From JARYMI01 sp037444845 (GTDB taxonomy: Bacteria > Acidobacteriota > Aminicenantia > Aminicenantales > UBA8522): 21,771 bases of DNA. A program made the position numbers and the translations under genes. The notes under the pieces are model-generated. The model had not been told where the DNA came from, searched no databases, and saw only the letters and a list, made by a program, of their open reading frames with translations. Positions 6,084-13,221 of this stretch are shown here, in pieces (the first letter of the stretch is position 1; the number at the start of each line of letters is the position of its first letter). Where the stretch lies: NCBI GenBank assembly GCA_037444845.1, contig JBBILQ010000047.1, positions 1 to 21,771 of the forward strand. The letters are read 5' to 3'.

Positions 6084-8528
6084 TCATAGCCTCACTCTCC
6101 GCAGTCGCAAAGAATTGGAGACAACAGAGACCGAGCTGAAGGCCATGGCGGCAGAGGCGACGATCGGGTTGAGCAAGAGTCCGAAAAACGGATAGAGCGC
6201 TCCAGCCGCGACCGGGATTCCCACGACATTGTAGAAAAAGGCCCAGAACAGGTTCTGTTTGATGACCCGGATTGTCTTCCTGCTCAGAATGAAGGCCGAG
6301 GCGACGGCCCTGAGGTCACCGCCGATGAGAGTGACGTCCGAAGCCTCCATGGCTACGTCCGTCCCAGTGCCGATGGCCAGGCCGACATCAGCCTGGGCCA
6401 GAGCCGGCGCGTCGTTGATCCCGTCGCCGACCATGGCAACCCTCCGGCCGGACTTCTGGATCTCCTTGATTTCGCTGACCTTATCCCCAGGCAAGACCTC
6501 GGAGATGACCCTCTCTATCCCAGCCTTTTTGGCGATAGCCTCAGCCGTCTTCTTGTGGTCACCCGTGAGCATGATGACTTCGAGCCCGAGTTCCTTGAGC
6601 CTGGCCACAGCCTCAACCGAATGGGCCTTGAGGACATCGGCGATGGCGATGATCCCGGCCGGGATTCTATCGAGGGCGACAAACACAACCGTTTTGCCAT
6701 CGCCTGACAGGGCCTCCGTCTTGTTTTTCCAGAAGCCGAAATCGACTCCCAGGCCAGCCATCAGCCTGGCGTTTCCGATGGCCACCTTTTTTCCTCCGAC
6801 CGCGGCTTCGATCCCCTGACCCTCGATGGCGCGGAATTCAGTTGTCTCATCCAGGCTCAGGCCTTTCTCGCGGGCTTTTTTCAGGATGGCCTCTCCCAGC
6901 GGATGCTCAGAGCGTTTCTCAGCCGCGGCAGCTAAAGCAAGGACATCGTCTTCTTCGAAATCGCCGGCCGAGATAATATCGGTGACTTCGGGTTCTCCCT
7001 TAGTCAACGTGCCGGTTTTATCGAAAACGATTGTATTGACTTTGTGGACAGTCTCCAGGCTTTCTCCGCCCTTGACGAGAATGCCGTTTTCCGCTCCTTT
7101 TCCTGTCCCGACCATAACGGCTGTGGGAGTAGCCAGTCCGAGGGCGCAGGGACAAGCAATGATCAGCACGGCCACAAAGTTGAGCAGCGCAAAAGTCAGC
7201 GACGGCGAGGGTCCAAAATCAAACCAGATGACAAAAGTGGCGATGGCGATGGAAATAACGACCGGAACGAAATAGCCCGCGATAACATCCGCCAGCCTCT
7301 GGATGGGCGCTTTCGAGCCTTGAGCCTCCTCAACGAGCCGGATGATCTGAGCCAGGGTTGTGTCCTTTCCGACTTTGGTCGCCCTGAAGCGAAAACCCCC
7401 TGTCTTGTTCAGCGTGGAGCCGATGACCTCGTCCCCCGCGGCTTTTCTGACGGGCATGCTCTCACCGGTAATCATCGACTCATCGACCGAAGAGCGGCCT
7501 TCCTCGACGACGCCGTCCACCGGAATCCGTTCACCGGGCCTGACAACGACAAAATCTCCGACCTGGACATCTTCAACAGGGACATCCATCTCCCCTTTTT
7601 CTCTCAGGACGCGGGCCAGCCTGGGTTGCAGCCCTGCCAGTTTCTTGATGGCCTCTGAGGCCCGGCCTTTGGCCCTGGCTTCAAGCCAGCGGCCGAAAAG
7701 AATAAAGGCGATAATAAAAGCCGAGGTGTCGAAATAGACCTCAGGTCTGATTCCGGCCTTCTCGAAGAAAGAAGGGAATATCGTGGCGGCGGCGCTGTAA
7801 AAATAGGCGGCCAGAGTGCCGACAGCGATGAGCGTGTTCATATCGGCGTTCCGGCGCCGGAACGACTTCCAGGCTCCCCTGAGGAAGGGCCAGCCGATGA
7901 GAAACTGGACGGGCGTGGCGAGCAACCAGAGGACGATAAAATGCTGGAGAAGCCCCGGCACCCAGGGAAACCAGTGCCGCATGCTTCCGAGAAAGATGAT
8001 GACGGCCAGGATGAGCCCCGAGATGAACCTGGCTTTCAACTCTCGGGCTTCCTTTGTTCGGACGGCTTGTTCAGCGTCCACTTTTTCTTTTTCGCCGGGG
8101 ATGTCAAGCACTCTGAAGCCAGTCTCTTCAATCGTCCTTTTGATCTCACTTAGGTTCGTTTCAGACGGCAGGTACTCCACCCTCACCCGCCCTGTGGCCA
8201 AATTGACAGAAGCTTTTCCTATCCCCCGTAGCCCTAAAAGCGCCTTCTCGACCTTTAGAACGCAGGAAGCGCACACAATGCCCTCAAGCATGAGCTCGAC
8301 GGCGGCTGTCCCCACATCGTAGCCCGTTTCTCTTATGGCGGTCACAAAGTCGGCAAGCCTGACCAGCCGCGGGTTAAAAATGACCGTGGCCTTGGACGTG
8401 GCAAAATTGACCTCAGCTTTCTCCACTCCCTCGAGGCGGCTCAGGGATTTCTGGATGTTTGCCGCGCAGCTCGCGCAGCTCATCCCCCGGACAGGGAGGT
8501 CAATCCTTTCCTGTCTTGCTTCAGCCAT
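6084..8528 (-). CDS. copA: Cu+-translocating P1B-type ATPase CopA
   Basis: An 814-residue inner-membrane pump that exports cytosolic Cu(I) using ATP. Two N-terminal heavy-metal-binding domains carry GMSCASC (Cys18, Cys21) and GIVCASC (Cys86, Cys89). Membrane segments start near residue 168. In order follow TGESMP in the actuator domain, the ion-site CPC (459-461), the phosphorylated Asp503 in DKTGTLTKG, SEHPLG in the nucleotide-binding domain, MLTGDHKKTA and GDGINDAPAL. The last helices contain YNVVGIPVAAG and MAFSSVSVVSNS. CPC with YN and MxxSS is the copper/silver (P1B-1) signature. The ATG 8528 has only AGG two bases away, but a promoter lies immediately upstream, so the mRNA is probably nearly leaderless. 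Downstream, 19 bp away, is the small membrane-anchor ORF. Divergent from yebC. Confidence 0.96.
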   Translation of the reverse strand: MAEARQERIDLPVRGMSCASCAANIQKSLSRLEGVEKAEVNFATSKATVIFNPRLVRLADFVTAIRETGYDVGTAAVELMLEGIVCASCVLKVEKALLGLRGIGKASVNLATGRVRVEYLPSETNLSEIKRTIEETGFRVLDIPGEKEKVDAEQAVRTKEARELKARFISGLILAVIIFLGSMRHWFPWVPGLLQHFIVLWLLATPVQFLIGWPFLRGAWKSFRRRNADMNTLIAVGTLAAYFYSAAATIFPSFFEKAGIRPEVYFDTSAFIIAFILFGRWLEARAKGRASEAIKKLAGLQPRLARVLREKGEMDVPVEDVQVGDFVVVRPGERIPVDGVVEEGRSSVDESMITGESMPVRKAAGDEVIGSTLNKTGGFRFRATKVGKDTTLAQIIRLVEEAQGSKAPIQRLADVIAGYFVPVVISIAIATFVIWFDFGPSPSLTFALLNFVAVLIIACPCALGLATPTAVMVGTGKGAENGILVKGGESLETVHKVNTIVFDKTGTLTKGEPEVTDIISAGDFEEDDVLALAAAAEKRSEHPLGEAILKKAREKGLSLDETTEFRAIEGQGIEAAVGGKKVAIGNARLMAGLGVDFGFWKNKTEALSGDGKTVVFVALDRIPAGIIAIADVLKAHSVEAVARLKELGLEVIMLTGDHKKTAEAIAKKAGIERVISEVLPGDKVSEIKEIQKSGRRVAMVGDGINDAPALAQADVGLAIGTGTDVAMEASDVTLIGGDLRAVASAFILSRKTIRVIKQNLFWAFFYNVVGIPVAAGALYPFFGLLLNPIVASAAMAFSSVSVVSNSLRLRRVRL

Positions 8529-8537
8529 TTCCTATAT

Positions 8538-8565
8538 ATTCTATAGATTTTATAGATATTGTCAA
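8538..8565 (-). promoter_or_regulatory. copA promoter with AT-rich repeated element
   Basis: Minus strand: perfect TTGACA (8565-8560), a 16-base spacer and TAGAAT (8543-8538). Transcription would start near 8531, only a few bases before ATG 8528. The spacer and -10 carry a partial inverted repeat, CTATA-aaatc-TATAG (8555-8541), and on the plus strand TATAGAT occurs twice, 9 bases apart. A copper-responsive repressor could bind here, but no known CopY (TACAnnTGTA) or CueR box is visible. Confidence 0.6.
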
Positions 8566-8664
8566 ATACAGAATACTTCCCTCTGGGCGCAGGAAATTCT
8601 TTGGCTTCCATCTTACCCTGCCATCCCGCCGCCGGACAAGCATTTTTAGCTACCGGGGGCTGAT

Positions 8665-8694
8665 TTGCGCGCCCGGCAGAGTTTGTGTTAGAAT
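8665..8694 (+). promoter_or_regulatory. Probable promoter of the yebC-ruv-queA operon
   Basis: TTGCGC (8665-8670), 18 bases, then TAGAAT (8689-8694) with an extended -10 TGt (8686-8688). Expected start of transcription is near 8701, giving a leader of about 23 bases that holds the AAGGAG SD (8713-8718). Confidence 0.5.
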
Positions 8695-8723
8695 TTTCGC
8701 GGGTAAGCCGAGAAGGAGAAAAC

Positions 8724-9473
8724 ATGTCAGGGCATTCTAAATGGCATTCTATCAAGCATAAAAAGGCGGCTGCAGACGCAAAGCGCGGAAAGCTTTTCAC
8801 AAAGATCATCCGCGAGCTGAGCGTCGCGGCGCGAGAGGGCGGCGGAGACCCAGAAGCCAATCCCCGGCTGCGCAAGGCCATCCTCGACGCCAAAGCAGTC
8901 AACATGCCGGCCGACAACATCAAGAGGGCCGTCATGAAGGGAACAGGCCAGCTCGAGGGCGCCTCGTACGAGGAGGTTAAGTACGAGGGCTACGGTCCGG
9001 GCGGAGTGGCCATCTTCGTCGAAGCCCTATCGGACAACAAAAACCGGACCGTGTCCGAGCTCAGGCACATCTTCACCAAAAACGGCGGCCGGATCGGCGA
9101 GTCCGGGTGTGTCTCCTGGATGTTCAAACGGAAAGGATACGTCGTCGTCGAAAAGGAGAAGGCGGCTGAGGATAAGCTCTTAGAGATCGTCCTCGCCAGC
9201 GGCGCCGAGGACGTGAGGGATGACGGCAGCAACTTTGAAATCATCACACCTCCCGAGACGTATGACGGCGTCGTCGAGGCTCTCAAAGAGAACAGCGTTG
9301 AGATCGCCACCTCAAACCTCGGCTACATCCCCCAAAACTACGTTAAGCTCGAGGGCAAACAAGCCCAGCAGCTTCTCCGGCTCATGGAAGAGCTCGAAGA
9401 CCACGATGACGTCCAGCACGTCTGGGCGAATTTCGACATCCCCGAAGCGGAAATCGCCGGTTTCTCGGCCTGA
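8724..9473 (+). CDS. yebC: YebC/PmpR/TACO1-family protein
   Basis: A 249-residue member of the universally distributed YebC/TACO1 family. Family members have been described both as DNA-binding regulators of neighbouring genes and as ribosome-associated factors that help translation through proline stretches; which applies here cannot be read from the sequence. The start ATG 8724 is five bases after AAGGAG and begins with the canonical MSGHSKWHSIKHKKAA. An in-frame GTG/TTG-type extension to 8685 is rejected because it would span the SD. Further family marks: NMPADNIKRA, YEGYGPGG, SDNKNRTVSELRH, FTKNGGRIGESG and, near the end, YIPQNYV. Length is typical. It heads the ruv operon, 8 bp before ruvC, an arrangement common in bacteria. 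Confidence 0.95.
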   Translation: MSGHSKWHSIKHKKAAADAKRGKLFTKIIRELSVAAREGGGDPEANPRLRKAILDAKAVNMPADNIKRAVMKGTGQLEGASYEEVKYEGYGPGGVAIFVEALSDNKNRTVSELRHIFTKNGGRIGESGCVSWMFKRKGYVVVEKEKAAEDKLLEIVLASGAEDVRDDGSNFEIITPPETYDGVVEALKENSVEIATSNLGYIPQNYVKLEGKQAQQLLRLMEELEDHDDVQHVWANFDIPEAEIAGFSA

Positions 9474-9481
9474 AGTCATTC

Positions 9482-9994
9482 ATGAGGGTTCTCGGCATCG
9501 ACCCCAGCAGCCAGTCCACAGGGTTCGGGATCATTGATTACGACGAAAAGAGGTACAGTGTGCGGGCTTACGGAGCCATCAGGCCTTCCAGGCGCCTCCC
9601 CTTCCACAGGAAATTGAACGAGATCCGCGAGCGGCTGGAAGACCTGATCGAGACCCACAAGCCGGAGGAAGCCGCCGTCGAAAATCCTTTCTATGCCCGG
9701 AATATCAAGACGGCTATGGCTCTCGGCCAGGTGCGGGGGGCTGTGCTCGTCGCCGTGGCCGCTCGCAATTGCGCTCTTTACGAATACTCGGCCCTGGAAA
9801 TCAAGAAAGCTGTCACCGGATATGGGCAAGCCGAAAAAAGGCAGGTTAACGCGATGGTCAGGACGTTGCTTCATCTTGAGGACGACCCGGTCGGACAGGA
9901 TGCCTCAGACGCCCTGGCGGCCGCGTATTGCCATCTCAACTCCCGGCTTTTCCAGAAGAAACTCGAGGAGCAAGGGGCAGGACAAAGACGATGA
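9482..9994 (+). CDS. ruvC: Holliday junction endonuclease RuvC
   Basis: A 170-residue dimeric Mg2+-dependent nuclease that resolves four-way DNA junctions during recombinational repair. The fold is RNase H-like, opening with VLGIDPSSQSTGFGII. The four acidic catalytic residues are all present: Asp7, Glu67 (in AAVENPFYARN), Asp140 and Asp143 (in GQDASDALAAAYCH). The basic GYGQAEKRQV loop before the final acid pair is also family-typical. The ATG has no obvious SD and probably depends on coupling to yebC, which ends 8 bp upstream. Its TGA overlaps the ruvA ATG (ATGA, 9991-9994). Confidence 0.96.
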   Translation: MRVLGIDPSSQSTGFGIIDYDEKRYSVRAYGAIRPSRRLPFHRKLNEIRERLEDLIETHKPEEAAVENPFYARNIKTAMALGQVRGAVLVAVAARNCALYEYSALEIKKAVTGYGQAEKRQVNAMVRTLLHLEDDPVGQDASDALAAAYCHLNSRLFQKKLEEQGAGQRR

Positions 9995-10578
9995 TCGGCC
10001 ACCTCAAGGGAAAGCTCATCCAGAAAAATCCTCAATCCGTGGTCGTGGACATCGGCGGCGTCGGATACTGCGCTTCGATCCCGCTTTCCACCTACTTTAG
10101 GCTCGGTGAAGAAAATAGTCCGGTGGAGCTCCATATCTACACCCATCTCACAGATAACGCCCTCGCCCTCTTCGGGTTCTCGACGCCCGAAGAGAAGGAG
10201 CTCTTCCTGAAGCTGATCAACATCTCCGGCATCGGGCCCCGGCTTGCCCTGAACGTCCTCTCCGGGATTGGCCCGGCCGAGCTCGAAGAGGCTGTCCAGC
10301 GGAGCGACATTGCCAGGATCACCCTGATTCCCGGGATCGGAAAGAAGACTGCCATGAGGATCGCCCTGGAACTTCAGGAAAAGATGGCCAGGAAGGGAAA
10401 GCCTGTCCTTCCCAGGATCCCCAAAGAGAGAGAAGAACTCATCTCCGCTTTGATGAACATGGGTTTCCGGAGGAAGGAAGTGGAAGAGGTCGTTGACCAG
10501 ACAATCAGATCCCTCACCCCGGAAGCAGGTCTGGAACAGCTCCTCAGAGAAAGCTTGAAACGGATGGCCAAGATTTGA
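9991..10578 (+). CDS. ruvA: Holliday junction branch-migration protein RuvA
   Basis: A 195-residue protein whose tetramers bind Holliday junctions and load RuvB. It has an N-terminal OB-fold (MIGHLKGKLIQKNPQSVVVD), two helix-hairpin-helix motifs in domain II (ISGIGPRLALNVLSGI and IPGIGKKTAMRIALEL) and the C-terminal domain III that contacts RuvB (ISALMNMGFRRKEVEEVV). The start ATG 9991 overlaps the ruvC stop in an ATGA junction and has AGGA about eight bases before it. A longer frame open to 9928 would put 21 unrelated residues before the conserved MIGHL. Its stop overlaps the preferred ruvB start. Confidence 0.96.
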   Translation: MIGHLKGKLIQKNPQSVVVDIGGVGYCASIPLSTYFRLGEENSPVELHIYTHLTDNALALFGFSTPEEKELFLKLINISGIGPRLALNVLSGIGPAELEEAVQRSDIARITLIPGIGKKTAMRIALELQEKMARKGKPVLPRIPKEREELISALMNMGFRRKEVEEVVDQTIRSLTPEAGLEQLLRESLKRMAKI

Positions 10579-11618
10579 AAGACAAGACCATGCCGACGAT
10601 CCTGACGCCCATCCGGACCAAAGAGGACTTGCAGTTTGAAGACAGCCTCCGGCCTCAGACCTTTGACGAGTTCATCGGCCAGGAGACGATCAAAGCCAAC
10701 CTCAACATCTTCATCGAAGCGGCAAGAAAGAGGGGCGAGCAGCTCGACCACGTCCTTCTCTACGGGCCGCCCGGGCTGGGAAAGACAAGCCTCGCCTACC
10801 TCATCGCCAAGGAAATGGGCGTCGGCATCAAGCCGACATCGGGGCCGGTCATAGAAAGAACGGGCGATCTTTCGGCCATTTTGACCAACCTCCAGAAAAA
10901 AGAGATCCTTTTTATCGATGAAATCCACCGGCTTCATCCTTCAGTCGAAGAGATCCTCTATTCGGCCATGGAGGATTACAGCCTGGACATCATCATCGGA
11001 CAGGGCCCCGGCGCACGCAGCCACAAGCTCCAGTTAAAAAAGTTCACTCTCATCGGGGCCACCACCCGGGCCGGCCGGATAACGGCGCCGCTGAGGGGGC
11101 GGTTCGGCATCATCCACCGGCTGGATTACTACAGGGATGAAGATATAGAGAAAATTATCAAGAGGTCGGCGGGCCTTCTCAACGCGGCCATCGACGACCA
11201 GGGGGCCGAGCTGATCGCCAGCCGCTCGCGCGGAACGCCCCGCGTGGCCAACCGACTGCTGAGGCGAGTGCGCGACTATGCTGATGTCAGGGCCGACGGC
11301 ATTATAAACGCCAAAGAAGCCTCGAAAGCGCTGGATATGATGGAAGTGGACTCCCTCGGGCTGGATGATGTGGACAGAAAAATCCTCCTGACGATTATCG
11401 AGAATTTCGGCGGCGGACCGGTTGGAATCGCCACCATCGCGGCCGCCATCGACGAAGAAAAGGATACGATAGAATCCATCTACGAGCCGTTTCTCATGCG
11501 CATCGGCTTCCTGGAGCGGACGATCCGCGGCCGGAAAATAACGGCCAGGGCCTGCGAGCACCTCGGGTTCGCTCCGCCATCGGGCCAGCCGTCGGCGCAA
11601 AAAAAATTATTCAAATAA
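10575..11618 (+). CDS. ruvB: Holliday junction branch-migration ATPase RuvB
   Basis: A 347-residue AAA+ motor that drives branch migration with RuvA. It shows SLRPQTFDEFIGQ at the N-terminus, Walker A GPPGLGKTS, Walker B LFIDEIHRL, the YSAMEDYSLDIIIGQGPGAR segment, sensor 1 GATTRAG, arginine-finger region RGRFGI, sensor 2 RGTPRVANR and the C-terminal winged helix (FGGGPVGIATIAAA). The start is uncertain. TTG 10575 overlaps the ruvA TGA (TTGA) and suits translational coupling. ATG 10590 is five codons later. Neither has a convincing SD, and nothing conserved is affected. Confidence 0.95.
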   Translation: MKDKTMPTILTPIRTKEDLQFEDSLRPQTFDEFIGQETIKANLNIFIEAARKRGEQLDHVLLYGPPGLGKTSLAYLIAKEMGVGIKPTSGPVIERTGDLSAILTNLQKKEILFIDEIHRLHPSVEEILYSAMEDYSLDIIIGQGPGARSHKLQLKKFTLIGATTRAGRITAPLRGRFGIIHRLDYYRDEDIEKIIKRSAGLLNAAIDDQGAELIASRSRGTPRVANRLLRRVRDYADVRADGIINAKEASKALDMMEVDSLGLDDVDRKILLTIIENFGGGPVGIATIAAAIDEEKDTIESIYEPFLMRIGFLERTIRGRKITARACEHLGFAPPSGQPSAQKKLFK

Positions 11619-11625
11619 TATCTCC

Positions 11626-12657
11626 GTGCTCACCTCAGAATTCGACTACGATCTCCCGCCTGAGCTCATCGCCCAAAAGCCTCTCGCAAGGAGGGATGCC
11701 TCTCGGATGATGGTCATCCTGCGTCGTGAGGAAAAGCTCATCCATGCCCGGTTCAAAGATTTCCCTGATTATCTCGATAACGGGGATGTCCTTGTCCTTA
11801 ATGACACGAAAGTCATCCCTGCAAGGCTCTGGGGTAAGAAGGAGGACAAGGACGTTGAATTTATTTTCCTAAAAGAAAGGGAAAAAGGGCTCTGGGAAGT
11901 CCTCTGCCGGCCAGCCAGACGGCTCAAGGCCGGCGAACGGATTCTTTTCCCCGGGGGAGTCGAAAGCGAAGTCGTCGGTGCAGAAGGAGAAGGAAAAAGG
12001 ATTCTTCGCTTCTCTCGGAAAGATGTCTTCGGACTTCTCAAGAAAGCCGGGTGCGCGCCCCTTCCTCCTTACATCAAGCGACCAAAACAGGACCAGAACC
12101 TGAGGGATTTCGACCTCAGACGATACCAGACGGTCTATGCCCGGAGAGAGGGGTCCATCGCCGCACCCACGGCTGGGCTCCATTTCACGCCTCAAATCCT
12201 CGGACGAATCCGGCAAAAAAGGGCAGCCGTATGCCAGGTCACCCTCGAAGTTGGCCTTGCCACCTTTCAGCCTGTCCGGGCCGGTCGGGTCGAAGACCAT
12301 CGGATGCTCGAAGAACGATACGGCATAAGTCCATCTGTTGCCACAAAAATAAACTCGGCGAAGAAAAAGCGCCGGCCGATCGTGGCTGTGGGAACGACCG
12401 TTGTCCGGGCGCTCGAAAGCGCCGTTCAAGACGGCAAAGTTCTGGCGGGCATCCGCTCAACTTCCCTCTTCATCTATCCGGGGTTCACTTTCCAGGTGGT
12501 GGACAGGCTTCTAACAAATTTCCACCTGCCCCGGTCGACCCTGCTGATGCTTGTCTCAGCCTTTGCCGGCCGCGAGCTCATCCTGAGGGCATACCAAGAG
12601 GCTGTCCGGGAACGATATAGGTTTTACAGCTACGGCGACTGCATGCTCATCGTCTGA
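11626..12657 (+). CDS. queA: tRNA preQ1(34) S-adenosylmethionine ribosyltransferase-isomerase QueA
   Basis: A 343-residue enzyme that transfers the ribosyl part of SAM to preQ1 at tRNA position 34, making epoxyqueuosine. Landmarks: FDYDLPPELIAQKPL, LNDTKVIPARLWG, CRPARRLKAGERI, GSIAAPTAGLHFT, TLEVGLATFQPV, VAVGTTVVRALES and LLTNFHLPRSTLLMLVSAFAG. The length is normal. The start is GTG 11626, 7 bp after the ruvB stop. No SD is visible and there is no nearby ATG, so translation probably depends on reinitiation from ruvB. Placing queA after ruvAB is a common arrangement. Other queuosine genes (tgt, queG/queH) are not in the window. Confidence 0.95.
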   Translation: MLTSEFDYDLPPELIAQKPLARRDASRMMVILRREEKLIHARFKDFPDYLDNGDVLVLNDTKVIPARLWGKKEDKDVEFIFLKEREKGLWEVLCRPARRLKAGERILFPGGVESEVVGAEGEGKRILRFSRKDVFGLLKKAGCAPLPPYIKRPKQDQNLRDFDLRRYQTVYARREGSIAAPTAGLHFTPQILGRIRQKRAAVCQVTLEVGLATFQPVRAGRVEDHRMLEERYGISPSVATKINSAKKKRRPIVAVGTTVVRALESAVQDGKVLAGIRSTSLFIYPGFTFQVVDRLLTNFHLPRSTLLMLVSAFAGRELILRAYQEAVRERYRFYSYGDCMLIV

Positions 12658-12712
12658 GTGAAGTGCCCTTATGGTTTGGAAGGAAAGATATCGTGAAACG
12701 ACTCGATTCGAA

Positions 12713-12742
12713 TTGCAACTCAGACCTCGTTTCTGATAAATT
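12713..12742 (+). promoter_or_regulatory. Possible internal promoter before the small unknown gene
   Basis: TTGCAA (12713-12718), 18 bases, then TAAATT (12737-12742) preceded by TGa. It lies in the 104-bp gap after queA, where no other function is evident. It could let the next gene be expressed separately from the ruv operon. Confidence 0.35.
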
Positions 12743-12761
12743 ATTGCGAGGGAGAGTCCTG

Positions 12762-13115
12762 ATGGCAATGAACAGACGAGACGACATAGAACTGGAAGAG
12801 AAGCTTCAGGACATTCTTTACCCCAGCCCAAAGGCTAAAGAATTCAAAATTACGCTTGTCTTCGGCCACAAACTCTCGCCGGATTACGAGAAAGCTGTTG
12901 ACCTGGCCAGGAGAAACCCAACCTACAAGAAAGAAGGCAGCGGTGAATGGGTGCGCCACTCTGTCACGTACATGCCAGCCGAGGTGGACGACCTTTTTGA
13001 CCTGTTCAACCTCGTCCATGAATGGGAGACGACGGAAGTCCTGGTCAACAACAAAAGAATCCCCTACGCCCACCAGCTCTGGCTTCCTCTGATGTGGTTT
13101 TACCGGATCAGGTAG
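12762..13115 (+). CDS. Unrecognised 117-residue cytosolic protein
   Basis: I do not recognise this family. The preferred start is ATG 12762, with GGGAG (12750-12754) seven bases before it; the frame is open to GTG 12663 but without SD support. The protein has no signal peptide, membrane segment or cysteine motif. It opens with a charged stretch (MAMNRRDDIELEEKLQDIL), has a possible beta strand FKITLVFG, then a mixed region with SGEWVRHSVTYMP, an acidic amphipathic stretch VDDLFDLFNLVHEWE, and ends in an aromatic-rich HQLWLPLMWFYRIR. Codon use looks coding and like its neighbours, and a terminator follows 22 bp after the stop. It is the last gene before that terminator, downstream of queA, but no functional link to tRNA or DNA repair can be shown. 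Confidence 0.65.
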   Translation: MAMNRRDDIELEEKLQDILYPSPKAKEFKITLVFGHKLSPDYEKAVDLARRNPTYKKEGSGEWVRHSVTYMPAEVDDLFDLFNLVHEWETTEVLVNNKRIPYAHQLWLPLMWFYRIR

Positions 13116-13139
13116 GCTATCCCGCTTCTCCTCCCACGT

Positions 13140-13166
13140 CGAGGTTGCCGTTGACCTCGGTTTTTT
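13140..13166 (+). terminator. Rho-independent terminator of the ruv-queA operon
   Basis: Stem CGAGGT (13140-13145) pairs perfectly with ACCTCG (13154-13159) across an 8-base loop, with possible G-T wobble pairs extending the base. After one G comes a run of six Ts (13161-13166). It begins 24 bp after the small gene's stop. Confidence 0.75.
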
Positions 13167-13179
13167 CCTGTGTTATAAA
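13151..13179 (+). promoter_or_regulatory. trpB2 promoter overlapping the upstream terminator
   Basis: TTGACC (13151-13156), a 17-base spacer and TATAAA (13174-13179), with an extended -10 TGt (13171-13173). The -35 sits in the loop and 3' arm of the terminator hairpin. Transcription should begin near 13186, within a short inverted repeat CGCTCA-tcc-TGAGCG (13183-13197). The trpB2 SD AGGAGG follows at 13206-13211. Confidence 0.7.
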
Positions 13180-13221
13180 GTCCGCTCATCCTGAGCGAAC
13201 AAGATAGGAGGAAATCCCTGG

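Noticed and set aside
12700..12730. ATTCGAATTG resembling a tRNA T-arm
   Set aside because: No flanking acceptor or anticodon arms can be drawn, so it is not a tRNA.
12671..12736. 21-codon ORF (MVWKERYRETTRFELQLRPRF) between queA and the small gene
   Set aside because: No SD, and it overlaps the probable promoter; nothing suggests it is translated.
12663..12761. Upstream GTG extension of the small unknown gene
   Set aside because: No SD before GTG 12663, while ATG 12762 has a properly spaced GGGAG.
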